This document shows positions 33,674-43,464 of a stretch of 64,000 bases of DNA, one piece after another. Position 1 is the stretch's first letter. Each line of letters starts with the position of its first letter. Source of the stretch: CAWGCA01 sp963820955 (GTDB lineage: Bacteria > Pseudomonadota > Gammaproteobacteria > Chromatiales > Chromatiaceae); assembly GCA_963820955.1 (NCBI GenBank), contig CAWGCA010000037.1, positions 1 to 64,000 of the forward strand, read 5' to 3'. A program made the translations under genes and the position numbers. The notes under the pieces were generated by a model, which saw nothing but the letters and a program-made list of their open reading frames with translations, had not been told where the DNA came from and searched no databases.

Positions 33674-36600
33674 TCACAGCAACACCCGCTCGATACCGCC
33701 ACGCAGGACCTTGTCGGTGAAGGCCTGCTGCCAGTTCGAGCCCAACTGTCCCCGGACCAATTCTTCGACCATGTAGCGCACCTCCAGGCCGGTGCTGTCA
33801 CGGTAGCGGTTGAGTCCCTGCTGGCATGCCGGGCAAGCGGTAAGCAGCTTCATCTTTTCCTTGCCTGAGCCGGTCAATCGGTCAAGACCGAGCTGCAACT
33901 CCTCTTTTTTGCGAAATCGCAGTTGGTTGGCGATATCCGGCCGCGAGGTACCCAGGGTACCCGCCTCACCACAGCAGCGGTCGGAGAGCAGCACTTCGCT
34001 GGCCATCAATCTGCTCGCCACCTCCAGCGGATTGTAATGTTTCATCGGCGGAGTGACAGGGATCGTGGTAGAGGTACCGGCTGCCCTCCCCTCCCTCCAG
34101 CACCACCCCTTTCTCCATCAGATACTCGTGGATATCCAGCAGCCGGCAGCCGGGGAAAATCTGCTCGAACTGGTATTCCATGCAGCTGATCCATGCAGGT
34201 GCCGCAGGAGACGATCACCGTTTTGATATCCATATAGTTGAGGGTATTGGCGACCCGATGGAACAAGCACCCGGTTTTCGGTACGTGATACTGCCTGTCC
34301 CTGGTCGCTGCAGCCGGCCGCAGCTCTGAGGATAGCCGCAACAGAGATATCCCGGGGGCAGCACAGTCTGACTCCCCAGCTCGTAGAGCATGGCGAGCTG
34401 GCCAGCCCGACTTCGCTGAAAAGGCGCTCGGAGCCGCAGCCGGGAAAATAAAAGACCGCATCCGAGTCGTCGTTGATTCGGGCCGGGTCGCGCAGGATCG
34501 GGATCGGTGCCTTCGTCCTCCAGTCCCAGCATGGCCCGCGTTGTCTGCTTCGGCAATCGACCCGGCATCGGCTGCTTCATAAAGTGCACGAACTGCTTCG
34601 TTGAACCTCATGGCGCCGCCGGTGGATGCCGGCAGCGCGGGCTGTCGCTCTCGAGCGCAGCGCCCCATGCGCTTGAACAGCTGGTGTCCTAAAGCCAGGC
34701 CCCTGAAGCCCCACTCGATCATCCCCTTACGCAGGACTTTTATGGCCGTCGGATCGGTAACATTGAGAAATGCCATGGCCATCCAGCTGGCCGGGACTTA
34801 ACCGTTTCTTGCCCTGTGCACTGCAGGATACTGCGCATGCGCACCGATGACATCACCGAAATCGATATTCACCGGACAGGGCGTCTGGCACTTGTGACAG
34901 ACCGTGCAATGATCGGCCACATCGTTCATTTCATCGAAATGACGCAGTCGAAAGACCACGCCGGGTCTGCTCCTCGTAGAGAAACGCCTCGATCACCAGG
35001 CCGGTGGCGAGGATTTTGTTACGCGGGGAATAGAGCAGATTGGCGCGTGGAATATGGGTCTGGCACACCGGCTTGCATTTGCCGCAGCGCAGGCAGTGGC
35101 GAATATCATCATTGAGCTCACCCAGCTCGCTCTCTTCCAGGATTATCGCCTCCTGCTGCACCAGGCGCAGGGACGGGGTATAGGCACTGCTCCAGTCCGG
35201 CACCCGGCATCAACTTGCCTCGATTGAAGTACCCCTCCGGATCCACCCGTTTTCTTATACTCGACGAAGGCCTCCAGTTTCTGTTCGTCCAGATACTGAA
35301 TTTTGGTCAATCCGATACCGTGCTCGCCTGAAATCACGCCGTCCAGCGAATCGGCCAGCGCCATGATCCGATCCACCACACGATCCGCCTCATGCAGCAT
35401 GTCGTAGTTGTTGAGAGTGGACCGGAATGTTGGTATGCACGTTGCCGTCACCGGCATGCATGTGCAGGGCGACGAACAGCCGTTCGGATCGCGGATCCCG
35501 GCATGGATCCGCTCCAACTGCTCCCGCACCGGGGCCAAATCGCGACCCGCTGAAGATCTCATTCAGGCGAACCGCGACTCGCTTGCGGTAGGAGATGGCG
35601 CAGATCCCGGCGCAGCATCAGATCCGACAGGCTGTCGCTCCGAATGGGCCTGCGAGATCTCTTTCTGTCGCAGCAGATGGCTGTGGGCCGTGGCCGGCAG
35701 CATCCAGAACTGATCCAGCAGCGTGCTGCCAGCGGTCATGGGCGGTCCTTGCTGCAGGCCTGCCGTGCCGCTTCCTGCTTGGCCCATGAATGGCCGGTAT
35801 TCTTCGGCTGAATCCTCGAACTCAGTCTCCCTGTTGCTGCAACTCCGGCATACTCGCCCATCAGATAGGCGCTGACGGCAGCCTCCATGATCTGAGTTTG
35901 TTCCGATCGACTGCTCGATATTGATGCGCTCGATACCCTCGCTGTATTCGGCCAGCCGCTCGAGCGGGATCACCACGTCCTCGTTGATTTTGAAGGCGTT
36001 GGTGTGGGCGGCAATGGCCGCGGTGCGGGCACGGTCGAGCCAGAAACGGCGCCGCGCCTCGGGGCTGACGGCGATAAAACCTCCGCCGACGGCCGATTGG
36101 CCAGCCGGACCACTTCGGAGGCGCGTCCGGGCGACCGCATCTGCATCGTCGCCGACCAGATCGGCGATCAGCACCATCTTCGGCTGTTCCCTGCCCGAGT
36201 TCTGGCCGCCTTGGTGCAGTACTTGACCGCCTTGATATAGCGTTCGTCCAGGTGTTCCAGCCCGGCCATCACAACTTCCGGAACCCCTCGAGATACTCCT
36301 TGATCTCGACGATAGCCGGCACCGCTCCGGGCCAGATCGGTGCCGAAAAACTCCAGGCAGACAGTACGCATATGCTCCGGCATGCGGTGCAGGATAAGCG
36401 GCGCCGAGGTGATCAAGCCATCGCACCCTTCTTTCTGAATCCCCGGGCAGCCCGGCCAGAAACTTGTCGGTCACATCCTTGCCCAGGCCCTGCTTTGCGA
36501 AGGCACTGCACCGGGCATCTCCAGGATTTCCGCCTCGCCATTGGCGTCTTGCCGTCGATCTGCGTAACGGTGGATGCGAAAGCGGACCTGGCCTGCTCGT

Positions 36601-37577
36601 GGATCTGCCCAGGTTGTGATCGAGCCGCTCTACTTCCAGCCAACGGCATCCGGCATCACCATGCGCCAGGAGACCAGATTGTCCAGCGTGGTGCCCCACA
36701 ATACAGCTTTTTTGCCGCCGGCATTCATCGCGATGTTACCGCCGATGGTGGAAGCGTCCTGGGAGGTGGGGTCCACGGCAAACACACAGGCCCTGCCTCG
36801 GCCAGATCCGAAACCCGCTGGGTTACCACACCGGCACCGGCCCGGACGGTCGGCACCGGCCCTTCCACGCCTGGAGATTCACGATGTTCGACTTCGCCGA
36901 GCTGTTCGAGCTTCTCGGTATTGATCACCGCGCAGTCGGCCGTCCAGAGGCACCGCGGCACCGGTATAGCCGGTGCCGCCTCCTCGAGGAATCAGGGTCA
37001 GTCCGCAGCTCGATGCAGGCGCTGACGATTCGCGCCACCTCCTGTTCCGAGTCTGGGCTGATGATGACAAACGGGATTTCGACACGCCAGTCGGTGGCGT
37101 CGGTAGCGTGGGAGACCCGGGCCAGACCGCCAAAATCCACATTGTCGCGGCGCGTGAGCCGGGCCAGGGTCTTGCGGATGCGCTTGCGCAGGGTGTTGTT
37201 GTTTTCGAAACCAGACCGCGAACGCGGTCGACTGACTCGCGGGCCGCTGCCAGCAACCGCAGCGCCTTTTCGTTTTCGTTGGCCCTGGCCTCAAACTGAT
37301 CCAGGCGATGATCAGGCGCTGATCAGGGCATTGCGTCGCGCCGCATCCGCCTGCAGATCGTCCTGCAGATATAGGGATTGCGCGACCACCACCCACATAT
37401 CACCCAGCACTTCGAACAAGCATGCGGGCGGAACGCCCGGTGCGGCGCGTCCCCGCAGCGTTCGATCAGCTGCCACATCTCCTCTCCCAGGAAGCGGATC
37501 ACGATCTCCCGATCAGAGAACGAGGTGTAGTTATAGGGGATTTCGCGGATCCGCCGCTGAGGTTGAGCGCCGCTCAC
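33674..37577 (-). pseudogene. DUF3683-type FAD/[4Fe-4S] 2-hydroxyacid dehydrogenase, broken by many frame shifts
   Basis: About 3.9 kb encodes, in pieces, a protein matching the roughly 1280-residue FAD/FMN oxidoreductase family with an N-terminal DUF3683 domain. In order: REIPYNYTSFSDREIVIRF at 37,490-37,550, the FAD-binding PRGGGTGYTG at about 36,965-36,995, NAFKINEDVVIPLERL near 35,955-36,000, a CLRCGKCKPVC ferredoxin motif at about 35,075-35,110, and a CCG motif SDRCCGEAGTLG near 33,965-34,000, ending GGIERVLL at 33,674. The correct frame changes at least fifteen times between about 37,430 and 34,050. The first 50 and last 120 codons are intact. I found shifts but no clear in-frame nonsense change, so local sequence error is a real alternative to decay. 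Likely start is GTG at 37577. Confidence 0.8.
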
Positions 37578-37583
37578 AATCAA

Positions 37584-38465
37584 TCAGCGCAGGGATTCAA
37601 GGGCTGCGATTCGCTCTTCCAGCGGAGGATGACTCAAAAACAGTTTCTTCACGCCGTCGCCAAAACCACCGGCGATACCAAAGGCCGCAAACTCATCAGG
37701 CAGATCCCGGGGTTCGTGAACTGCCTGCAGACGCCGCAGGGCAGCGATCATCTTCGTGCGTCCCGAAAGCTCGGCCGCACCGGCATCCGCCCGAAACTCC
37801 CGCCAGCGGGAAAACCACATCACGATGGCGGAGGCAAGCACCCCCAGAACCAGTTGGGCAACCATAGAGGTGATAAAAAATCCGGGACCATGTCCGCGCT
37901 CGGTTTTGAATACCGTCCGGTCGACCAGGTGCCCCACCACCCGGGAAAGGAAGATCACGAAGGTGTTCACCACCCCCTGCACCAGCCCCATGGTAACCAT
38001 GTCGCCGTTTCTGACATGGCTAATCTCATGGGCCAGAACCGCCTCCACCTCATCCTGGCTCATCCGTTGCAATAGTCCAGTACTCACCGCCACCAAGGCA
38101 TTGTTGCGGCTCATTCCGGTGGCGAAGGCGTTGGGTTGCGAGGTATCAAAAATCCCCACCTCCGGCATCCCGATGCCCGCCTGCTGGGCCTGGCGGGCCA
38201 CGGTATCGACCAGCCAGCGCTCGATGGGGTTTGCCGGTTGTTCGATAACCTGAACCCCCATGGAGCGTTTCGCCGACCATTTGGAGATAACCAGCGAGAT
38301 GAGGGACCCGCTGACACCGATTACCGCCGACATGATCAACAAAGCCGTCAGATCTAGATCCACGCCGTTCTGCTGCAGAACGCCGTCTAACCCTAAGACC
38401 TTGAAGACAATGCTTACAACGAGCAACACCGCCACGTTAGTGGCAAGAAAAAGCATAATTTGCAT
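37584..38465 (-). CDS. htpX: Membrane protease HtpX
   Basis: M48 zinc metalloprotease of the inner membrane, involved in quality control of membrane proteins. 293 residues from the ATG at 38465, eight bases after an AAGGAGG site; a TTG at 38486 is rejected since it precedes that site. The zinc motif HEISHVRNGDMVTM is near residue 140 and the third ligand Glu in WREFRADAGAAEL. Two N-terminal and two central membrane segments are present. Its stop lies six bases before the broken FAD oxidoreductase start. Confidence 0.95.
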   Translation of the reverse strand: MQIMLFLATNVAVLLVVSIVFKVLGLDGVLQQNGVDLDLTALLIMSAVIGVSGSLISLVISKWSAKRSMGVQVIEQPANPIERWLVDTVARQAQQAGIGMPEVGIFDTSQPNAFATGMSRNNALVAVSTGLLQRMSQDEVEAVLAHEISHVRNGDMVTMGLVQGVVNTFVIFLSRVVGHLVDRTVFKTERGHGPGFFITSMVAQLVLGVLASAIVMWFSRWREFRADAGAAELSGRTKMIAALRRLQAVHEPRDLPDEFAAFGIAGGFGDGVKKLFLSHPPLEERIAALESLR

Positions 38466-38686
38466 AACAGCCGCCTCCTTCGACAACCGAAACTAACACG
38501 CCTGGCGGAAGTGTATCCTGTCGTCCATGTCCAGAAAACACCAGGTTTCCAGGGTCTGCTACAGACTAACAGGTCCAGGTCCCCAGGATGCGCCGCGCGC
38601 ATCATAAATCATCAGCTTAGAGCTTTTCCGGGGCGAACAGCGTGCCGCGCCGCAAATATCCTTGGGGTACATGAACAAATCTTAAA

Positions 38687-38836
38687 GGCTCCTCCAAAAA
38701 TTCGAGGTGCCCGTGTGGTGCAGGGCTGCACCACTATTTTCGTGCGCGTAAGCGCATGAAAATGACGGCGATCGGAAATCGCGCGTTTCGATCGCCGTAT
38801 CGAAAAATCCCATGGAAGGGATTTTTCGAAGTAGCC
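38687..38836 (+). repeat. Multi-hairpin dispersed repeat, copy A
   Basis: A 150-bp element made of consecutive palindromes: GGCTCCTCCAA with TTCGAGGTGCCC, TGGTGCAG with CTGCACCA, ATTTTC..TGCGC with GCGCA..GAAAAT, GGCGATCG with CGATCGCC, and TCGAAAAATCCC with GGGATTTTTCGA. A second copy, about 90 percent identical by eye, is at 45,324-45,474 and a partial one at 62,945-62,994. It lies 33 bases after the mrcA stop codon. It encodes no transposase. In 38,466-38,686 I see nothing else. Confidence 0.85.
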
Positions 38837-38868
38837 TTAAGTTCCTTAAAGACCATGAGAAAGGTGCA

Positions 38869-41295
38869 CTAAAATAACTCTTCCAGAATTCGCTCGTTTG
38901 AGCCGTCTGCCCGCTCTGAAAACTCTTCGCGGTAGCGGACACGCGGCGGTCCGATCAACATCAGCTTATACTGCTCCCGCACCGATTCCATCATGCCGTC
39001 CGGATCTTCGCTATCGGTAAGGCTGCCAGTATAGCGGTTGATCCTCACATTGATCAGGCCGGGCGGCTGGGGCAAGCTGGCTGCGGACTCATGCTCCAGG
39101 GCCGCAGCCATAAAATCGATCCACATGGCCAATGCCGCCCGCCCGCCGGTCTCCTTTTTACCGAGCGGCTGAAAGGAGTCGAAGCCCATCCAGGCCGCAG
39201 TCACAATCGACTTTTGGTAGCCGCAGAACCAGGAGTCCCGCACCTCATTGGTGGTGCCGGTCTTGCCGGCGATGTCAGTACGCCCCAGTTTCCTGGCCCG
39301 TCTGCCGGTACCGTCCTGAATCACATCCTGCAGCATGGAATGCAGTTGAAAAGTCAGCGCTGGCTCGAGCACCCGCTCGGCCGACCATCCAGGCTTTGGC
39401 GTTTGAGCTGAGGCCTCCATGCCGTCCGTGACATCCCGATACCAGCAGGACTCACATGCCCTGGCAGAATCGGCCTGGAACAGGGTACGACCGTTCGCAT
39501 CTGCAATGCTGGAAATGAAATAGGGGCTGACCTGGAAACCACCATTGGCAAAGACGGAATAGCCGGCTGCCAGTTGCAGGGGAGAGACCCCACCGCTGCC
39601 CAGGACCAGGGAGAGTCCCCGCGGTAGTTGTTCTGGTTGAAATCCAAAGCGGGCCAGAAAATTGCGAGCATACTCCACCCCAGTCTGAAAAAGCAGGTCG
39701 ATGGACGCCAGATTTCGGGACTGAACCAAAGCCTCCCTCAACCGGATGGGTCCCAGAAATCTGCGGTCAAAGTTCTTGGGCCGCCAGACCCGGCCCGATT
39801 TCTCACGAATGGCAATCGGCTCATCATCCAGCAGGGTTGCTGGAGTCCAGCCGCGCTGCAGAGCAGCCGCATAAACAAACGGTTTGAAGCTGGATCCCGG
39901 CTGGCGACGGCTATCAACCGCCCTGTTGAATTTACTGATGGCGTAGGAAAAACCACCCACCATGGCAAGAACCGCCCCGTCCTTCGGATAGACCGAGACC
40001 AGGGCCCCTGCCACTTCCGGCAGTTGCGCCAGGCGCCACTCTCGTTTCTCATTTAATCGGATCCGGATCACGTCACCGGGAATCAGGGTAGCACCCAGTC
40101 CAGCCGGTACCTGACCCTGGCGGTTCACATGAATATAGGGTCTGGCCCAGGACGCCTGTTCTGGGCCGAGCCAAATTCTTTTTCCGCGCCCCAGATAGAC
40201 TTCAGCACCCTCCTCAGCGAGTTGCATGACGAGCCCCACCGGCACCTCTTGCACCGCCGGAAAACGGCTGAGTATCGAGTCTCTTTCCTCGTCGGTAAGG
40301 TGCTGGGGTTTTTCTATCTGCGATTCCGCCCCGCGATAGCCGTGTCGTTCGTCGTAGGCAAACAGCTCTTTGTGGACCGCCTCCTGCGCCGCCTGCTGCA
40401 ACCGCGAGCTTATGGTAGTCGTCACCCGGAAGCCGGCGCTATAGGCCTCCGTACCATATGTCGCCACCAACTCGCGGCGCACCAGTTCCGTCACATAAGG
40501 TGCCTCTGCCTCCACCCTTGGCCTGTGTAACTTGGCATCTTCCGGCTGACTGGCCGCCTGGCGATAGGACGGCTGATCGATGTAGCCCTGTTCCAGCATG
40601 CGTCGCAACACATGATTTCGCCGGGCCTGGGCCCGCGCGGGATTGGTTACCGGGTTATCCGTTGAAGGTGCCTGAGGTATGCCAGCCAGCATCGCAGTCT
40701 GGGCAAGCGACAGATCTGGTAACGTCTTACCATAGTAAAGTTCCGCCGCTGCGGCGATCCCGTAAGATCGATGGCCAAAAAATATCTTGTTGAGGTAAAG
40801 GGTGAGAATTTCGCTCTTGCTAAGGGTTCGTTCGATCCTAAGGGCCAACAACAACTCTGCAAACTTACGCCGCAGGGTCTTTTCCCGGGTCAGGAAGAAA
40901 TTGCGCGCCACCTGCATCGTGATGGTGCTGGCACCCTGCAACGGACGACCGGTCTTCAGATTGATCAGCAGCGCCCGCACCAATCCCTGGAGGTCGACAC
41001 CCTGGTGTTTAAAAAAACGGCTGTCTTCGGTAGCGACGACGGCCTGGATCAGCGACTCCGGAAGCTCTTCATAGAGCACCGGTTTGCGCCGCTCGATACC
41101 GTACTCTGCCATGAGCAGGCCTTCAGCGCTATAGATTCGAAGGGGCTCCTGGTAACGCAGATCCTGCAGCGAGGCCACCTCCGGCAGTTCGTCCTCGATA
41201 GCGAAATAACCGGCGCTGACGAACAGCAATGTAACAATGACGAAATTTGTCACCCCGGCGAAAAGGCCTATTACAACTTTACTGACCCATGTCAT
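38869..41295 (-). CDS. mrcA: Penicillin-binding protein 1A
   Basis: Bifunctional peptidoglycan synthase of 808 residues. A cytoplasmic N-terminus and one membrane segment (residues 10-30) are followed by the glycosyltransferase domain with catalytic E90 in VATEDSRFFKHQG and the GASTITMQVARN motif, then an OB-like insert. The transpeptidase domain has the active Ser468 in PGSSFKPF, an SRN motif (VQSRNLASI) and AGKTGTTNEVRD. Single gene, monocistronic, with repeat copy A downstream. Confidence 0.96.
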   Translation of the reverse strand: MTWVSKVVIGLFAGVTNFVIVTLLFVSAGYFAIEDELPEVASLQDLRYQEPLRIYSAEGLLMAEYGIERRKPVLYEELPESLIQAVVATEDSRFFKHQGVDLQGLVRALLINLKTGRPLQGASTITMQVARNFFLTREKTLRRKFAELLLALRIERTLSKSEILTLYLNKIFFGHRSYGIAAAAELYYGKTLPDLSLAQTAMLAGIPQAPSTDNPVTNPARAQARRNHVLRRMLEQGYIDQPSYRQAASQPEDAKLHRPRVEAEAPYVTELVRRELVATYGTEAYSAGFRVTTTISSRLQQAAQEAVHKELFAYDERHGYRGAESQIEKPQHLTDEERDSILSRFPAVQEVPVGLVMQLAEEGAEVYLGRGKRIWLGPEQASWARPYIHVNRQGQVPAGLGATLIPGDVIRIRLNEKREWRLAQLPEVAGALVSVYPKDGAVLAMVGGFSYAISKFNRAVDSRRQPGSSFKPFVYAAALQRGWTPATLLDDEPIAIREKSGRVWRPKNFDRRFLGPIRLREALVQSRNLASIDLLFQTGVEYARNFLARFGFQPEQLPRGLSLVLGSGGVSPLQLAAGYSVFANGGFQVSPYFISSIADANGRTLFQADSARACESCWYRDVTDGMEASAQTPKPGWSAERVLEPALTFQLHSMLQDVIQDGTGRRARKLGRTDIAGKTGTTNEVRDSWFCGYQKSIVTAAWMGFDSFQPLGKKETGGRAALAMWIDFMAAALEHESAASLPQPPGLINVRINRYTGSLTDSEDPDGMMESVREQYKLMLIGPPRVRYREEFSERADGSNERILEELF

Positions 41296-41428
41296 AAAAA
41301 TTTCATCGTGATGCCGCTACAGATTTCTGTAATCCTTCCGAATACAGTTTAAAATATTACTGCTTTTTAATCTGGCCTCTGTTGTAAATAGATGCGCTAC
41401 CCTCGTAGAACTTTCAGGAGAATTCTCA

Positions 41429-42727
41429 GTGAATAACAAAAAAAGCTCGTACGGATTACGAGTGATCCTTGGTGCCCTGCTTATTCAGATGTCGCTCGGC
41501 GCAATATACGCCTGGTCGGTATTTGCCAAACCGCTTGAGAGATCGGGATGGTCAACCTCTGAGACACAGTGGCCTTTCACTGTCGGGCTGGTCACCTTTG
41601 CCCTGGTCATGCTGTTTGCCGGAAGGAAATTGTTCCTTATAGGCCCTCGAAGGCTGGCGTTGATGGGAGGTCTGCTGCTCGGACTGGGCTATATCCTCGC
41701 CGGTCTGTCCGGTGGCACCCAGTTTTGGCCGGTCCTGCTTGGTGTTGGAGTGCTCGGTGGCGCCGGTATCGGGCTCGGCTATGTGGTCCCTATCGCGGTT
41801 GGCATGCAGTGGTTTCCTGATAAAAAGGGGCTGATTACGGGCATCGCAGTCGCAGGATTCGGCCTGGGCGCCATGATCTGGGTCAAGCTTGCAGGATCCT
41901 GGGGAGGGCTCATCGCTGACTATGGCATAGGAACCACCTTCGTTATCTACGGCTTTCTGTTTGCGGCGACCGTCTGCATTGGCAGCGCTTGGATGGTATT
42001 TCCTCCGGAGTTCGTGCCGCCAAAGCTAACCGACAGTGTCAGCCGATTGGATTTCCGTAGTGAAGAGATGATCAGGACATCTCAATACTGGTCGATCTTT
42101 GCCACCTTCGCCATCGGGGCAACGGCAGGGCTCATGTGTATCGGACTGATGAAACAATTCCCCATCCAGGCACTGAGCGGGGCCGGATACAGTGAAACCG
42201 CCGCTGACAGCATCGCCGGCACCGCCATGGTGATGTTTGCCATTGCCAACGCCATCGGTCGAATCGGCTGGGGCAAAATCAGTGATATGATCGGCCAGGG
42301 AATCAACTGCGATCACCGCGGACGTCAGCTGTCACTGATCATCATGATGAGCAGCCAGGGCCTGTTTGTCACCCTGTTTGCCTATATAGCGGGCAACGAG
42401 TTTATGCTTTATGTTTTCGCAGCACTGATCGGATTTAACTTCGGGGGTAACTTTGCCCTTTTTCCCGCAATCACCACGGATACCTTCGGCCACAAATTCT
42501 TCGGTCAGAATTACGGCTACGTATTCCTTGCATACGGATTGGGCGGTACCCTTGGCCCCATGTTGGGTGGCTACCTCGGGAATATGAACAACTTTACCCT
42601 TGCTTTCATTATCACCGGCGTCATGAGCGTCGCTGCCGCCGCAATCATCGCAATGGTGAAAGTTCCGACCAAGCCGACCTTGGTGGAAGAGGAACAACTT
42701 ACGGTGGCGACGGATGCATCGGTTTGA
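41429..42727 (+). CDS. OFA-type MFS transporter (OxlT/YhjX-like)
   Basis: A 432-residue major facilitator with 12 hydrophobic segments. The LGALLIQMSLGAIYAWSVF opening and GGAGIGLGYVVPIAVGMQWFPDKKG loop identify the oxalate/formate antiporter family, whose members move small mono- or dicarboxylates; YhjX of E. coli responds to pyruvate. An AGGAG site lies eight bases before the GTG start at 41429. Monocistronic, divergent from mrcA. Substrate not deducible. Confidence 0.88.
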   Translation: MNNKKSSYGLRVILGALLIQMSLGAIYAWSVFAKPLERSGWSTSETQWPFTVGLVTFALVMLFAGRKLFLIGPRRLALMGGLLLGLGYILAGLSGGTQFWPVLLGVGVLGGAGIGLGYVVPIAVGMQWFPDKKGLITGIAVAGFGLGAMIWVKLAGSWGGLIADYGIGTTFVIYGFLFAATVCIGSAWMVFPPEFVPPKLTDSVSRLDFRSEEMIRTSQYWSIFATFAIGATAGLMCIGLMKQFPIQALSGAGYSETAADSIAGTAMVMFAIANAIGRIGWGKISDMIGQGINCDHRGRQLSLIIMMSSQGLFVTLFAYIAGNEFMLYVFAALIGFNFGGNFALFPAITTDTFGHKFFGQNYGYVFLAYGLGGTLGPMLGGYLGNMNNFTLAFIITGVMSVAAAAIIAMVKVPTKPTLVEEEQLTVATDASV

Positions 42728-42749
42728 AGTTTCCTGTTAGGGCGACTGC

Positions 42750-42827
42750 TGGTACCTGTTTCTGATATCTACGACAGAGAAAAAACAGGTACCGGTTTCT
42801 GCCCGCCGAGCTATTGAAACCGGTACC
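42750..42827 (+). other. Overlapping alternative hairpins after the MFS gene
   Basis: TGGTACCTGTTT (42750-42761) can pair with AAACAGGTACC (42783-42793). The overlapping GGTACCGGTTTC (42788-42799) can instead pair perfectly over 12 bp with GAAACCGGTACC (42816-42827). The two stems exclude each other. No U tract follows either stem, so this is not a standard terminator. The rest of 42,828-42,957 shows nothing. Confidence 0.6.
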
Positions 42828-42957
42828 AGAGCAGAGAGCCCCGATCAACAGCCCGCAGCCCTGACTCAAAGCTTAGACATCAGGCGTCTGTAACGATACC
42901 CGCTTCAACGCCGCGATAAATCTTCCGGCGAAAATCCTACTACACGATCCCGCCTCA

Positions 42958-43374
42958 TTACTGAGTTCCGCTCATAATTTTTCGCTGTTCATCCTGCATC
43001 GAAGTGCTCCATATAAGCTTAAATTCGCCTTTGTCTTTCACCCATAGTTCGCTTGCAGATATGGCATTTATTTTGGCGCTCAGTTTTCCTATTACACGAA
43101 CCGTCCGTAATAGATGACGAGCCTTTATTGCCCGGTCAAGGTTGGTTATAAAATAATACTTCCCACCCGTTGTCTGGAGAATAAAATCGCCTTCCAAGGC
43201 AATATGCGAATCAAGACTGTCTATTGGACATACGTCTTCAACCGCGGCACACCCAAGGCCATTAAATCGGCCTTCAATCGTTTCTGCTTGTGCCGGGTTC
43301 GCATATAGTGCCGCCGAGCCCAGCAGCGTCACGCTTAGAGTGACTGACCTGATATTGATTGATAGAAATTTCAT
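42958..43374 (-). CDS. Periplasmic protein of unknown function
   Basis: A 138-residue protein with a signal peptide (SVTLSVTLLGSAALYANPAQA, cleavage before ETIEG). The mature part contains two Cys (GCAAVEDVCPIDS) that may form a disulfide, then beta-rich sequence (GDFILQTTGGKYYFITNLDRAI and TVRVIGKLSAKINAISASEL) resembling small OB-like periplasmic domains. No family is recognised. An AAGGA site precedes the ATG. Followed by a SulP transporter gene on the same strand, 90 bases before that gene ends... the two are separate transcription candidates. Confidence 0.68.
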   Translation of the reverse strand: MKFLSINIRSVTLSVTLLGSAALYANPAQAETIEGRFNGLGCAAVEDVCPIDSLDSHIALEGDFILQTTGGKYYFITNLDRAIKARHLLRTVRVIGKLSAKINAISASELWVKDKGEFKLIWSTSMQDEQRKIMSGTQ

Positions 43375-43464
43375 GGCACATATCCTTGTTACTTTTCCAT
43401 CCCGGCACCCAATAAAAGAAGAGATTCAAGGTGTTATCAAGAGGACCGGGAGACTAAAAAACCG

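Noticed and set aside
33674..37577. Programmed frameshifting or several small genes in place of one long gene
   Set aside because: Too many shifts in both directions, and the fragments line up in order with a single known protein family.
38682..38942. Minus-strand open frame over repeat copy A, and a similar one at 45251-45577
   Set aside because: The shared peptide is a translation of the repeat itself. It has no start signal of its own, and the DNA is conserved as palindromes rather than codons.
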